Shown: positions 46,052 through 57,976 of the stretch, in pieces
How positions within the stretch are numbered: the first letter of the stretch is position 1
Layout of the letters: each line of letters begins with the position of its first letter
From: Cheiracanthium punctorium
Lineage: Eukaryota > Arthropoda > Arachnida > Araneae > Cheiracanthiidae
DNA: 64,000 nucleotides
NCBI GenBank assembly: GCA_038373885.1
Contig: JAWZYV010019969.1
Span: 868,001 to 932,000 of the forward strand
Direction: 5' to 3'
Made by a program: the position numbers and the translations under genes
The notes under the pieces: generated by a model
Databases searched by the model: none
Seen by the model: the letters and a program-made list of their open reading frames with translations, nothing else
Told to the model about the DNA's origin: nothing

Positions 46052-46645
46052 AAGTAATGTGATCCCGAAAAATTTTGGGGGCCTAATTTCGACAAAAAAA
46101 CCGATTTTGACTACCTCTAAATTGAATTTAAAACTTTTTTTCGATGCATCTCATCGTAGGCTATCATGCACGATCATATTAATGCGTCTGCAACTCATTT
46201 TGACCAGCGGCCAGACTATTGTGGCCAGTTTTTCCATGCCGTCTGTACGTACGTACGTACGTATGTATGTAACTCGCATATCTCAAAAACTATTGGTCGT
46301 AGAATGTTGAGATTTGATATTTAGGATTGTTCTATGATCTAGTTGTGCACCTCCCCTTTTGGTGATAATCGAATGGATAGTTTATGTACAGGACCGCCCA
46401 AAAGATTCGAAATACATTACGCTCTATGGGCCGATATTCATTAAACTCGCCTAACTCAAAAGCTATTAGGCGTAGAATGTTTAAACTTCATATTTTGGAT
46501 ATTTGTAACATCTAGTTGTGCACCTCCCCTTTTGGTTCCATTCGACTGGATAGTTTATCTACAGGACTGCCCAAAACATTCGAAATACATTACGCTCAAT
46601 GGGCCGAAATTCATTAAACTCGCATATCTCAAAAACTAAAAATGA
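46052..46645 (+). repeat. Satellite-like repeat block B (173 bp units)
   Basis: Colinear with block A at 43675-44430 without the MITE. Units start AACTCGC at 46271, 46444 and 46617 (truncated), 173 bp apart. A (GTAC)n/(GTAT)n tract lies at 46246-46270. An 83-codon frame at 46059-46310 is fortuitous. Confidence 0.85.
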
Positions 46646-46914
46646 AAGTGTGATGAAAGTGTTGATCTGCATACATACAATACTTCATCAGTTGCAGTTA
46701 TTCCATTCATTATACGAATTGTCAGGTTAAGTGCTGTTTTAGATAAATGCACTAGACTCATAAATAAATTACCAGTAAATAGTGTACAAAAATTTGTTAT
46801 CATATTTCATTAATGCAAAAAATGCAACAACCGGATATTTAAAAGGGCTATTTTAATTTAACACTAGGACACTTACCTGCACCTGCATTGCTGTTGAAAC
46901 AATCTGTGCCATAT
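46646..46914. other. Unassigned AT-rich stretch inside the hAT element
   Basis: No recognised content. Confidence 0.4.
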
Positions 46915-47165
46915 TCATATTTGAGATTAAAACAATATAATTTTATGACGAATGGCAGATTTTAACCATGACAAATTACACAATATGATGAGGAAATAGA
47001 TCGTAATGAATAATTTTGTATGAGAAAGGTATTTTAATTTTAATGTTTAATTTAAAATATACCTAATATTCGTAGCATTCACCAGAATTTTTTAAAAATA
47101 GTTTTGATTTGTAAAATTAAAACTATGGAGATTACACTTTCCCAAGTGAAGACGTCAAAGCTTGG
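46915..47165 (-). mobile_element. CAACACC-family MITE, truncated, reverse orientation
   Basis: Complement of the family interior (TATGATGAGGAAATAGATC, GAGAAAGGTATTTTAATTTT) and of one terminal region with GACGTCAAAGCTTGG. It lies head-to-head with the copy at 47168. Confidence 0.7.
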
Positions 47166-47167
47166 TG

Positions 47168-47660
47168 TTCTCCCAGATAAAGAAAGCATGAGAACAGAAG
47201 CTTTTACATCTTTAGCAGATGTGTTAAGATGACGTTATCACAGTTTAATTTCACAAAGTAATTTAAAATTTCAGGTGAGTAATACAAACTTCACAAATAG
47301 CTTAAATTGAAGATAAAAATTAAAATACCTTTCTGATAAAAAATAATTTCTTATGATCGAATTCTGCACCATATTATATAATAATTAGTCATAGCTATAA
47401 TTTCCTATTTCTCGTAATACTAAATTTTCTATCGCAAATGATTATAATGCTTTATCCGGGAGTAAATTTACCACAAATTTTGAATAGTTTTACTATGTGA
47501 AAACAAATGTGTAAGACACCAAGATATTCCCCATAAGATACTATCCCTCATCACTGGAAATAAAGCTACACTCGCTAAGGTGCTCCCGTCTGACCGTTTT
47601 TCAGTCAGTCAATTTAGACTACCTAGGGATGACGTATAAGGCATTGTATATATAGTAGTA
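47168..47660 (+). mobile_element. CAACACC-family MITE with about 110 bp internal insertion
   Basis: Left end CCCAGATAAAGAAAGCATGA and interior 'aaataatttcttatgatcg' follow the family. After AAATGTGTAAGA (about 47511) an unrelated segment of about 110 bp intervenes before GGGATGACGTATAAGGCATTG resumes at 47628. Confidence 0.7.
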
Positions 47661-47717
47661 TACCACATAAGTTAGGTAATGGTCCGACCACGGTCACGTG
47701 ACTCCCTCAAGAAGTAT

Positions 47718-47747
47718 CCAAAAGTCGCCAAGCTTGGCGACTTTTGG
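47718..47747. repeat. Perfect 30 bp palindrome
   Basis: CCAAAAGTCGCCAAG followed directly by its complement, with no loop. A near-identical palindrome is in the solo gypsy LTR at about 15390-15419. Confidence 0.95.
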
Positions 47748-47759
47748 TGTACGTGTGTG

Positions 47760-48370
47760 CATATTTAACTCTCAAATCTCAAAAAATATTATGAAATTTC
47801 ATATATAAGATTGTTGTAACATCTAGTTGTGCATCTCGATTTTTGGTTCCAATCTACTGGAGAGTTTATTTACAGAACCACCGAAAAGAATTTCAGTACT
47901 TTAATGTCTATGGACATCTTCAATATAATACAACTGTAGACGGTCATTGTTTGGTACATGCCCAAAATCTCGCCGTCTGTCCTCGGCCTTGGCGAGTTTT
48001 GGCGAAATATCGCCAAATTTGGCGATATTCAGTTATTTGGTCCATGCCCAAAGTATCGCCATTTGTCATCGTTCTTGGCGAGTTTTGGCGAAATATCGCC
48101 ATATTTGGCGATAATCTGTCATTGTTTGGTTCATGCTTAAAATCTCGCCAAATGTCGTCGAAATTGACGAGTTTCTCCGAAATATCGCCAAATTTGGCGC
48201 CAAAAATTATTTCGTATTTTGTATAACTGTAAAACTTTATCCCGTAGAATTTTGAACTTTTGTATTTAGAACTATTGTAATATCTAACTGTTTTCAATAT
48301 CTTTTTTGACAGCAATCGACTGAGAATTTATTTACAGGGTTTGCCAAATGACTTTAAATACATTGAGGTG
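47760..48370. repeat. Decayed satellite unit with embedded 3-unit GCGAAATATCGCC tandem repeat
   Basis: 47767-47912 and 48222-48365 are decayed versions of the AACTCGC unit. Between them, units of about 88-90 bp begin at about 47957, 48043 and 48130 (GG(T)(A/C/T)CATGC), each containing TTTTGGCGAAATATCGCCA and TTTGGCGATA or TTTGGCGCC. The 12 bp palindrome TTTGGCGCCAAA is at 48193-48204. Frames on both strands stay open across the array (123-127 codons) but are artefacts of repetition. Confidence 0.75.
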
Positions 48371-48828
48371 TATGAATGCATTCAATTCATTGAAAGTCTG
48401 TGGTCAATGACTACTTTGGCTATCCCCAAAATCTCGCAGACTATCTCAAGTTTGTCGGCTTTTGGTGAAATATCGCCAAATAAAGTGTTAGAAGGAAATC
48501 TTTCAAATTGAACTCAGCTTGACGATATCGAAATATTTGGCTAGAAATCGCTAAATCTTACTATTATTGATATTTTATCTCTTTCAAAGAAATAAGTTTA
48601 GAGGAAGTGCGTCGAAAATATTTTTGATCTAATAGACGTGCAAGGAAGTCATGCGTTGGACACATCAGATTTTTTTTTTTTTCCTTAACTGAAATCTCGG
48701 GCTCGGGCGGGCTCGGGCTCCGGCTTCAATAATATTGCTCGGGCTCGGGCGGGCTCGGATTAAAAGTCCTCGGGCTCGGGCGGGCTCGGGCTTCAAAAAA
48801 TGAGCCCGAACTCATCTCTACTGCCTAC

Positions 48829-51190
48829 CTCTACAGAAAGTACCAACCACTTATAGTAAACAGCGAACTTTTCAAATCTACTTTGTAACTACCCGCACAA
48901 TAGAATACCATTAGTTCTAGTTTTGCTGGTTTCTAAATAGAAATTTTCTTTAGAAAAAGTGGTGAATTATATTCTTTAAAAGTTGGCAGCAACGATTGAG
49001 ATGCAGAACTTTTTATTCTTCATTATCATACGCCGTTTGCAATCCTTAGACGCACGTCAACGAGGACTTATTTCTAAAATTAAACATCTACCTTTTATCC
49101 CAGACATTCGTTATGCATTTGTGCGTCAGCTTCAAGGCACATCTGAAAAAAATGTGCATGATAAAGAAAAGTTAGGCCTCCCCTGATGTAAAAAGATAAT
49201 GCTTACTAATTACTGCATTTTTTTTTCTTTCTAATGTTTGGGTCAGCAGGCTACTGGAGGCTTAACCGCTATGAGGATTACAGATGTTGGTAATTTGACT
49301 ATGGGGGCACCTCTTAGGCAGACAAACGTTGCCCCCCTACGAGTGCTCGCCTAATTTTAAAGCCATTCCAGATGAGAGACCTAGTACCTAAATCGTCACC
49401 CTCAGAGGTATCGTTTGAAAATGGTGGTTACTGATGTAAGCAGCAGATTTTACGTGCATCAGATCCCATTAGAGTACACGGTTCCACAGCAGCCCAACTG
49501 AGAAGAAGTTTCCACACTCTCAACAAGTGGTGAAGACGGTGCTGTTTCACTTTTCTAGTTCTCGTGAAAACTATAGCGACCAGGCTACGGCAGTTACTAC
49601 ATAATTTAAACTTCTTCAAATGTAGAAAAGAAAAAAAGACAATTAAACCCATGCAAACTAATTTTATGGGTAAGGTTTAAATATTAAAAGAATTAAATTA
49701 TTTATGCGAATTTAGACAAGAGAAACAATGAAAAAGAACATATAAGAGAAATGATACATTTCGTCCTAAGGCTTTATTTTATTCGCGATGACGGTTTTTA
49801 GTCGATCAACGTTTACATCCATGTTACTGTGAATTTATTCGTCTTATTAATCGGCTTAAATCATAAATCTTCTAAAATAACTTTAAATATGTATATATAT
49901 AATCTTGAATACTTTAATTTATCATTGGACTGAATTCAATAAAATGGAGATTTGTATTCTTTAATACCAATTGTTAAATAAAAATTAATAGTAAATAAAA
50001 CAAAAATTTACAGATCCACAGAGTATGCTGCTTTTATGTAAAATAAAATAATTAAATTGCCGAAGGTACTTCAGAAATTATAAACATATTTGAACATGAA
50101 GATGCTTGTTTTTCTGATATTTTTTTTTCCCAAAACGTAACAATGAAAATTAGAATAATATTTTTTTATAAAATAAAAACGAAGGATTGCAAAATACATT
50201 TCTTTTATTTCTATATTTACGATATAGTCAGCATTAAAGAGATATAAGATTAATTTTAACATTATTCATATCGTCATTTTGATGAGGAATAACAATTTTC
50301 AAGCAATTTCCAATTTTCCAAACAAATATAAATAATTCTAAACGCATGTGAAGACATTTTTTCTATTTTGTATTCTTGAATAATTTATTTATTTATTATT
50401 ATTTGAATGTCATATTTCTCAATACAAATTTCAGATAATGTGTTTTATAATAAAAGAATGTTTTATGCAGAATGCCGTTCTAAATACAGATTTGATAAAA
50501 ATAAAACGCAAACAGAAGAAAATGAAAGTGATTTAGACAGTGTTTTCAAACTATTAGTCCGCAGACTAGTGCTTCTCCACATCAGTATTATTAAAAAATA
50601 ACCACCGGCAATTGTTTTTCTAACTAAAAATTATATTTGCATGCTACTTGATTCAGTAATAAATAAAATAATGCATGTTTATATATTAAATCCATCAGCC
50701 TTTTTATAATGAAAGACTGCAATTTTGTATATCACCTCATTAATGTATGGGGCACATATTACTAATTTATATTTTTTTTTTGTACCGGGGCCGTATAAAA
50801 GTTTTAATTTTGCATTCCCGTACATTTTTATACGTAAAATTACAATTTTTTGTGTATGTCTATGATCAGTGGTTGAGGAATAAAATGCTAAAATGCTTTT
50901 GAGACACCCTGTATATATATACAGAGACATATAAATATATATGAGAGGGAGGGTGGTTGGCATCCGCTTTGACCTTGGGAGATGGGCCTGCTCTTTGTTT
51001 CGATGTAGTAGTCGTAGCAAGGCTTTACGGTGACCGGCCGCCTTCTGTTTGTTCGCTGGTAATCCTCCGGCTGCCTCCATCATCGTAGCTTTCGCATATA
51101 AATTAATCAACACTTTAGGTGAGAACATATTTTATTAATTTCTGCATTGAGTATTAAGGCAAATCTACTCGATGTGTATCTGCCTACTTA
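48829..51190. other. AT-rich stretch, no confident gene
   Basis: Frames at 48983-49186 (67 codons) and 50407-50601 (64 codons, preceded by a TTTCAG acceptor-like site at about 50429-50434) are the only ones with codon-like character. I cannot assign either to a family. On the minus strand 50899-50912 reads TACAGGGTGTCTCA, a transposon-end-like sequence, and the frame beyond it is unrecognised. Confidence 0.4.
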
Positions 51191-51194
51191 GGGG

Positions 51195-51295
51195 TGGCAA
51201 ACTCTAGAACGTTAGACCAATGACCTCGCGATAGCCTAAAACCCGGGACTTTCACACTTTAGATATCTACCATGTTCACTGTGTTTATGCACTCC
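51195..51295 (-). mobile_element. tRNA-SINE family fragment (minus strand)
   Basis: Minus strand: CATGGTAGATATC, AGTGTGAAAGTCCCGGGTT (box B-like region), GGTCTAACGTTCTAGAGTTTG. 5' half only. Confidence 0.6.
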
Positions 51296-51865
51296 GACAT
51301 GGTGGGGCCCTTATTTTATGAAAATCTCAAGAGCTCTTCAGACAAATTTCACTGGCTTCAGAGGTCATGAAAATTCCTCTGTCTGCATGGTGCTGGCACT
51401 TTTATAACCTAGGGTCACTCATATTATGCTTTAGTCATATGGTCGGTTCAAAAAAGGCGCGTTTAGTTGTTATTTGAATACGTGGGTCTCACAGTCCCTG
51501 GAAATACTTGAGACCTTTCGCGACTATGCCACGAAAGAACAAGAGGACATATATGAGTTGCCTTTTATTAAATTTAGATCTGGAGACAAATGCACTCCGC
51601 GACCATTGTTAAGGAACAAGTGATTTATGCAAAATTGCGTCTCAGACAGCTGACCAATAACGGTAAATTCAAGTTCAGAGGGCGTGGTAGACCAGGACTC
51701 GCTATCTGAATAAAAGACAGTGCATAACAAGCTCATGATTCATACAATGCTGTTTGATGATTGACGAATATAGTGCTGGATGTTATAAAAGTTTTTTCAC
51801 TGAAATTCTGCATGGTTCTTGTAATCATTATGAGCAAAATGTGAGCAAGGCATCATTTGTGTGAC
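51296..51865. other. Unassigned stretch
   Basis: No recognised motif on either strand. Confidence 0.4.
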
Positions 51866-52235
51866 TAAGGTCATGGACGAGCAGTTGGACGACTGGAAGC
51901 AGGTCAAAGTGTGACCACTGTAGATGCTGCAATGGGTATACGAGAGAGTGTCATCTCGCGATTAAAGAAGGCCGCTGAAGGGGGAAATGCTTTGCGAAAG
52001 CATGCCGGAGATCGTGGTAGGAACACCACATCTTTAGAGGATCGCTATGCAGCCCTCGTGGCAAAAAGGAACAGAAATCACACTCCTGGCCAGATAACTG
52101 CAAACCTTGCAACCACTACCGGTACCCATGTTTAAGCAAGAACCATTTCATGGCGATTAAATCAAGTTGGTTTGTATGCACGGAAGCCTGTTCGTTGCAT
52201 CCCACTTCAACCACGCCATTCTCGAGAGAATTGGG
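51866..52235 (+). pseudogene. Tc1-like transposase N-terminal fragment
   Basis: The frame reads EAGQSVTTVDAAMGIRESVI and SRLKKA (helix-turn-helix), then RGRNTTSLEDRYAALVAKRN and HTPGQITANLATTTG, a stop at 52133, then in the same direction SWRLNQVGLYARKPVRCIPL near 52150-52205. This order (paired-like HTH, GRP/AT-hook-like GRGR region, second HTH) is that of Tc1-family transposases. The DDE catalytic half is absent, and no terminal repeats were identified around it. Confidence 0.8.
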
Positions 52236-53698
52236 TTTGTGTGGGCTGCAGTCTGAAAAGAAACATATAAAATTTCTTTCGGCTAAATTAACTGAAATCT
52301 GTTTCGCGCAATCCTTGCGAATAGTTTTCAAGATTCACACAGGAAAATTTCATTAAAAAATGCCTGATACTTTGCGAGAAAAATGATTAAGCGTTAAGGC
52401 ACATTTCTCCATAGCAGAGCATTGGGACTTGAATCTCCGCAAGCCGACTACAGAGGACTCTTATGTGAAACATTTTCTTAATGTATGTCGCGGTAAGAAG
52501 TTTAAATTATTTTAATAAGACTTTATGAAATTTCAGGTGGCGTTTTACTTATAAAGCATTCTTATTTGCAAGAGGAATGTTCATAAATTGAAGTTTCAGT
52601 CACATTATAGAAAATATTCGTTCGCTTTGCTAATTTATGAACGATGTGAGAAAAAATACCCCGTTTTCTTAGCCTTTAACTGCATGCTCTGGTGTATTGA
52701 ATACACTATTTGCAGTAAAAACAGGGTATAACTGACCATGGAATTGTCCTCACATTTAAAATTTAATGTGGTTAGTCGTTAATATTTTTTATGTATTACA
52801 TTGTATTTTGCTTTCATTCCAGGGTTATTTGTTAGAAGTTATGATTATTAAAATTGTTAGCATAAATATTTGTTCTCTTTTAACTTTTCTGTTTACTTTT
52901 TTGTTGGTGTACAAAATACACCTCTCTTGTACAAGTGCTAATATATTATGCGAGTGTAGTTACATTTGTTAAGACACAACATTAGTCATTATACATACCA
53001 TGCTTACAAATGGAAGATAAAAAAAAAACTGGAATATTTGTTTCTGTTGTTAAAACAGTGATAAAATCCAATTCATCACTGAATAAATACATTTTCTAAT
53101 ATCGTATTCCTTTTATGCCCCATTTAAACAGACAGCTAATTACTTTTTGTATTAAAAGTAATTTCTAACAGGAAATATATTAAAAATGTATTTATTTTGA
53201 CAGATAACGGCGCAAATAGATGTTCCAAATAGTAATTCTATTCAATTTACCCTAATAAATTGAAAATTAAACGACTTATGTTAATCCAATCCTCTCATCG
53301 AATCTCACTTTCAATTAATTTCACATGCTGTATCATACACGTCCAGAAAGTTTGCCCCGATAACCCTCCGCCACTGCTGTACGATATAAAATGGCTTTTT
53401 CTTCCTGAAATGATCACTTACAATCATACTCAACTCACGAAAACTATCAACTTAGCACAGCGCCTCGTTTTTGCCCAATCGTGTGCCATTTCGTGCAAAT
53501 GACCCTTTTCAGATTTATCCAGTGACAAGCTCTCTTTTGTCGTTTGGCATTAGCGAAAGTTTGGGAGGAATTTGTTGGTTGAATTTTATCGAAAGTTACA
53601 TTTCTGGTGTAATTCGCGTGCTTAAGAGAAAAAAAATAATAGAGTTTTTAAACTACCTGTGATTATACTGGGTTTTTCTCCCAAATATCTTCCCATAT
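52236..53698. other. AT-rich stretch, no gene recognised
   Basis: Only hydrophobic or low-complexity short frames, for example 52766-52972. No domain. Confidence 0.45.
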
Positions 53699-53706
53699 CC
53701 ACATAC

Positions 53707-54473
53707 TAGGGAATGCAATCCCGCACTGTTTTTGGTCCTGCGGGATTTCGGGATTGAGATTCTTTGATCCCGCGGGACTTCATTTCAACAGAGAAAAGAA
53801 GAAAAAAAGTAAGATTTTAAGCACTATGAAGTTTAACTTTAATAATAATAATTAATATTATCAGATTATTAATACAATAACTTAGAAATATGAAAATTAT
53901 AATCATGACATTCAGAATAATATACTAAGTTATATCTTATGTTTGCTGCTAAAAATGAGGAATGTACAATTTCTAGATATGTTAACATACTTGCGTTATG
54001 TTCTTAGTTGCTGAAAAAATAACGTACAAAATCGAACAAGTCCAAAGAACCATTTCCTAATCTAGATTTAATTTTAGTAAAATAATTAAAAGCGGGAATT
54101 CTTAAAAAATTAAAAACTAAAATAAAAACTTTTTATAATTAATTCGTGACTGATTGCTAAGAGATAAATAGTATGAAATATTTCAGTTCATTTGGAGAAT
54201 GGGAACTTACGAAAAATCTATATTACAATGCTTAGATTTAGATGTTCCCGTCAGACTCCCATTGGAATATGATATTTGTAATTATTGATTCGTTTTTTGT
54301 TACTTGAGAGACATAAATATGCAAAATTTTTCGGTCTATTGATTGGGAAAGCAGCGTGAAACTGTAATAAAAAAAAAATATTTCTCAGTGTCAATCCCGC
54401 GGGACTAGTCCCGCAGACATTTTGCGGGATCCCGCAGGATCCCGTTCCCGCGGGATCGGGATTGCATTTCCTA
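53707..54473. mobile_element. hAT element (767 bp), non-autonomous, perfect 8 bp target duplication
   Basis: Ends TAGGGAATGCAATCCCG and CGGGATTGCATTTCCTA are 17 bp inverted repeats with one mismatch. Flanks are identical CCACATAC (53699-53706 and 54474-54481). Subterminal zones have repeated (C)CCGCGGGA motifs. The AT-rich interior has no transposase. Confidence 0.92.
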
Positions 54474-54481
54474 CCACATAC

Positions 54482-55637
54482 TTCAAAATATTGGCATATA
54501 CAAATAATCTGGGCTAGAGCTTGAAGAAACAATGCCCTTTTAAATGAATTTTCAGCATATTAAATTACAGTAAAGACTTGAAAATCAAAATAAAATAAAA
54601 TAGAATGTCGCTTAATAAACCGTACTAATATCAAATGAAGGTAATGTGTAATCTGCTTGCATGTAATTACGTACCGATAATTTGTGAATTGATTTTAAAA
54701 GCTATTAACTCATGAGTTCAATGCACTTTCATGAAAAATAACTGGGGCGAACTTTATTTTTAGATTTATTATAATACTTATATTCTCTGGCTTCATGATT
54801 TGCAAATTAAGTGCTCAGTTGCACTGCATACATATATTCAGACAAAAAAAAATATAAAATGAAATTATTAATATATTTTTAAAACGTTTTGAAGTGGTAT
54901 GTAAGAAATTAATTTAAACGTAATCTAATGTTTGAGAAGTCAATTTGAAACCTAGATAGCTTTCTTTCTGAATAGAAATGGAATATTTTTAACAGAGCTA
55001 GAGAAAGTCCAAAGTAATAAATCGAAATTATAACTACTCTGTAAAAATCCCTTATTTGTCTTCTTTTGATTTGTCTTATAATTTTAAACGCAGCCATAAG
55101 GCGCTTTAAGTTAGGGAGCTTTAAGTTAGGCGAAATATTTTGAGTTTTATTTGACAGCTTCAAATGTGCATTCATTGAGCGTAATTTAAAAGGAAAAGGT
55201 ACGTTTTCCCCGAATTTTACTTGCATTTTTTAATCTTGTAACATTTTTGAACAAACACATCAAAATTTAATCAAAAAGACAATAAATATGCTACAACAAA
55301 CGTAGAGAGCACATAGAAGCGTTTGTAGCTCTTTTAAGAAACAGAGTTTTACTATTGTTTGTCGCTAATTACACACTCTTCTATATTATAGAGAACACGT
55401 TTAAAAAAATTATATTTCCTTCACTTACTTTGAAATATAAGATATTTTGTCGTTTTGCAAATTCTAATAAAAAATGATGTGTCTTCGTATAGGAAGTGTT
55501 ATAAAAAATACAGTATTAAAGGTTTGAAGCATTTTTGATGTTGTATGAAGAGGCTTCTATATTTCTTTCTGCTTTATGTTAAAGAGATTCACTCTCCCAC
55601 CCTCCATTTTTTCATTTTAAGTAGAATTCATAATGTG

Positions 55638-55668
<31 letters not shown>

Positions 55669-56985
55669 CAAAAATACTTTATGCTCAATGAAAAATGATT
55701 TCTAGTAAATTTATCTTTACTAGAACAACTATTTAATCTTGAAACAAATTGACAGGACGAATTTTATTTTTATGGAATACCTAGGCCCTTAAACGCATTA
55801 TTACCAGGTTACGTATTTTACTTTTCAGCCATTTTAAAAGGGGAGGCGCTCCCATTGAGGTATTGTTAGTTCAAATCAAACAATAAAATAGGTGTATACA
55901 CAGAACTAACAGTAAGAATTGGATAACTTATTTACATATAAATTTAATAATAATATAAAAACTTGAAAATTATTTGGGGTGTGTACGTGTTATCTTAAAT
56001 TAAATTAATCATATGAAACTAACAAAAAATTTAGCTTACCAGAAATTTGAAAGTATATTATTATAGATATAAAAAGAAAAAACACAGTTACTTAGACAGC
56101 CGCCTTGAGTCTGTTCGTCTTAAGCGTACCTGAGTGTAAGATAAGGTAAAGTTGAAACCTGTTTAATGGCCGCAACACTCTGGTAGATTTGCAAGTGTGA
56201 CATTCATTTTATTATACTAGCGGTGGTATAAGAACTTGTTCAAGACGCACGTGCAATAGGTATATTTGCTTGGTTAACCGAGACCTCTTTTAATGTCCTA
56301 AATTATACTGGAAATCACATTTTCAAGTTACAGGTATAAATATATTTTCATGAAAATCCCAAGATTCAAAAGTCACTCTAGTAAATGTCTGGATTCTCTT
56401 GTAACATATATCATCGTTACACATTTTTTCATGAAATTAATGAGCGATCTTTAAATAAATATGCTCTATTTCAATGTTAAAACATGTGAACTAAACTAAC
56501 ATGTGAACTAAACTAAAAGTTATTGCATACCTAAAAATGTGAAATTTTTAGAAAATATTAGAATTGATTCGTTTATACTTAAATCGCATTTATTGTCAGT
56601 ATATTTTTCAGGAAATAAGATTCATTTTCCGAACTTCATAAAGATTTCCAGCAAGTTATATTACTGAACACTAATTTCATATATATAGAAAAACAAATTA
56701 CCTCTACAATGTAGGCGATCGCTTTGGTGACCAAAAAAGATTTTCCGAAAGCAATGGAATTTTAACTGTATATCAATTAATATAGAATTTACGACAATAC
56801 CCTTTATGGCGCCGCTTGGAAATATATAACTGGGGAATCTCTCCCGGCAATGTAATTTCAATAGTGTTATTACTGTGTCAGGCATGTTTAGCTACTGCAT
56901 GTAGTACTAAATTCTGTATTAATTTAATTTAATTTTTTAATTTTTATTATTTTTTATATCAGATATTAGAGTATCGATTCTTCAA
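54482..56985. other. AT-rich stretch, no gene recognised
   Basis: Holds a poly-T tract at 55638-55666 and a 17 bp tandem duplication (AACATGTGAACTAAACT) at about 56483-56516. The frame of 105 codons at 54909-55226 (minus) has no recognised domain. Confidence 0.45.
55638..55666. repeat. Poly-T tract
   Basis: About 29 uninterrupted T. Confidence 0.95.
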
Positions 56986-57273
56986 ATGAAGTTTTATATT
57001 CGTTTTTCAAGCTTATTCGACTATTTTAACATCCACCCACTGTGCAATTTTTGTAACAATATGTTTAAAAATATTTATGATAAATTTAATGCTTTGAGTT
57101 CGATGGAAAATAACAAAAGAATGATCCATTATTTAGAGCCGAACAAACGTAGAATATACAGACGGTTTCTTAAAAATCTTTCAGCTTCGAACGCTTTCAG
57201 CATATTATTGAGACAAAAAAATCCACGACAACAGGAAGCACAGAAAATCTTAAGCTATGCTTTATGTCAGTAA
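56986..57273 (+). other. Orphan open frame, 95 codons
   Basis: Starts 26 bp after an acceptor-like TTTTTTATATCAG (56948-56960) and ends at a TAA at 57271-57273. The predicted product is basic and rich in aromatic residues, with NNKRMIHYLEPNKRRIYRRF in the middle and NPRQQEAQKILSYALCQ at the end. I recognise no family. It could be a terminal coding exon or chance. Confidence 0.25.
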
Positions 57274-57976
57274 AATATTTATGGGGGAAATGCAGGCTAC
57301 TTCTTGGAGAAAAGGGCAAACGTACTATATAATGATTTAGAGAAATACTCTCATAAAATGGCCTTAAGTAAAATAAAAAAATTGTGTAGTTTTGTGATAT
57401 TCTTTTTCATTTTAATTAGTTCATTAATTAATTTGGTTTTTCAAACGTTCTCATAAATGACGGTGCACGCGAAATGCATGTTCCATTACTTACAAAATTC
57501 ACTGTATTACATTTCACTGTAATTTCGTATGTGGTATTATTATTATTATTATTATTAATATTTACTTTTTACATTGCACAGCACCAGAATTCTGTTCTAC
57601 TCATTATGTTCCATTCCTGGTGAATTCGACCGCACTCAATATGGTCGTAATTCTCAACATGTAAAGAAGAATATCCCACACTCTCTATGCTATGTTGCCT
57701 TTATAATGCCGTGTTCTTTTTTAGATTCAAAGACAGAAATAACCCTATCGGCAATTTTTGTCAACATTTTTTTTTCTCTTTCACTTAATCCTGCTTCCCA
57801 TATCATCCAAGTTACGTACTTATAACACAGTACGGAGAAACGAACCTTTGAGAAATATAATTACAACCTCTTTTCGTAAATAGCTTCTAAATAAAATACC
57901 GTAGTTTGAAAAACTTCCCGAAAGTTTGCTATTTATAAAATAGGTTAGTTTTATTCCGTAAATGCGAACGTGAATT
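57274..57976. other. AT-rich stretch with (ATT)n
   Basis: A (TAT)n tract at 57534-57560; nothing else recognised. Confidence 0.45.

Larger units (their letters stand above)
45392..48820. mobile_element. hAT element (3429 bp) with GC-rich CCCGAG subterminal arrays
   Basis: Starts TAGAGATGAGACGGGCTC and ends GAGCCCGAACTCATCTCTA, flanked by identical CTGCCTAC (45384-45391 and 48821-48828). Both ends carry arrays of GAGCCCGAGCCCG or the complement (45408-45512 and 48698-48810), strikingly GC-rich in an AT-rich region. No transposase was found inside. The interior holds a small hAT MITE, satellite block B, two head-to-head CAACACC MITEs and a three-unit tandem repeat. The mass of foreign DNA suggests an old non-autonomous element, or one whose ends mobilised a larger segment. 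Confidence 0.85.

Noticed and set aside
47843..48315. 123-127 codon frames on both strands
   Set aside because: Kept open by the near-88 bp tandem repeat; both strands equally open, which argues against coding.
49430..49680. Possible second Tc1-like fragment
   Set aside because: Only short loosely similar segments; no HTH or GRPR motif in any single frame.
50407..50601. Possible ion-channel-like exon
   Set aside because: The impression rests on a few basic and hydrophobic residues (KLLVRRLVLLH); too weak to assign.
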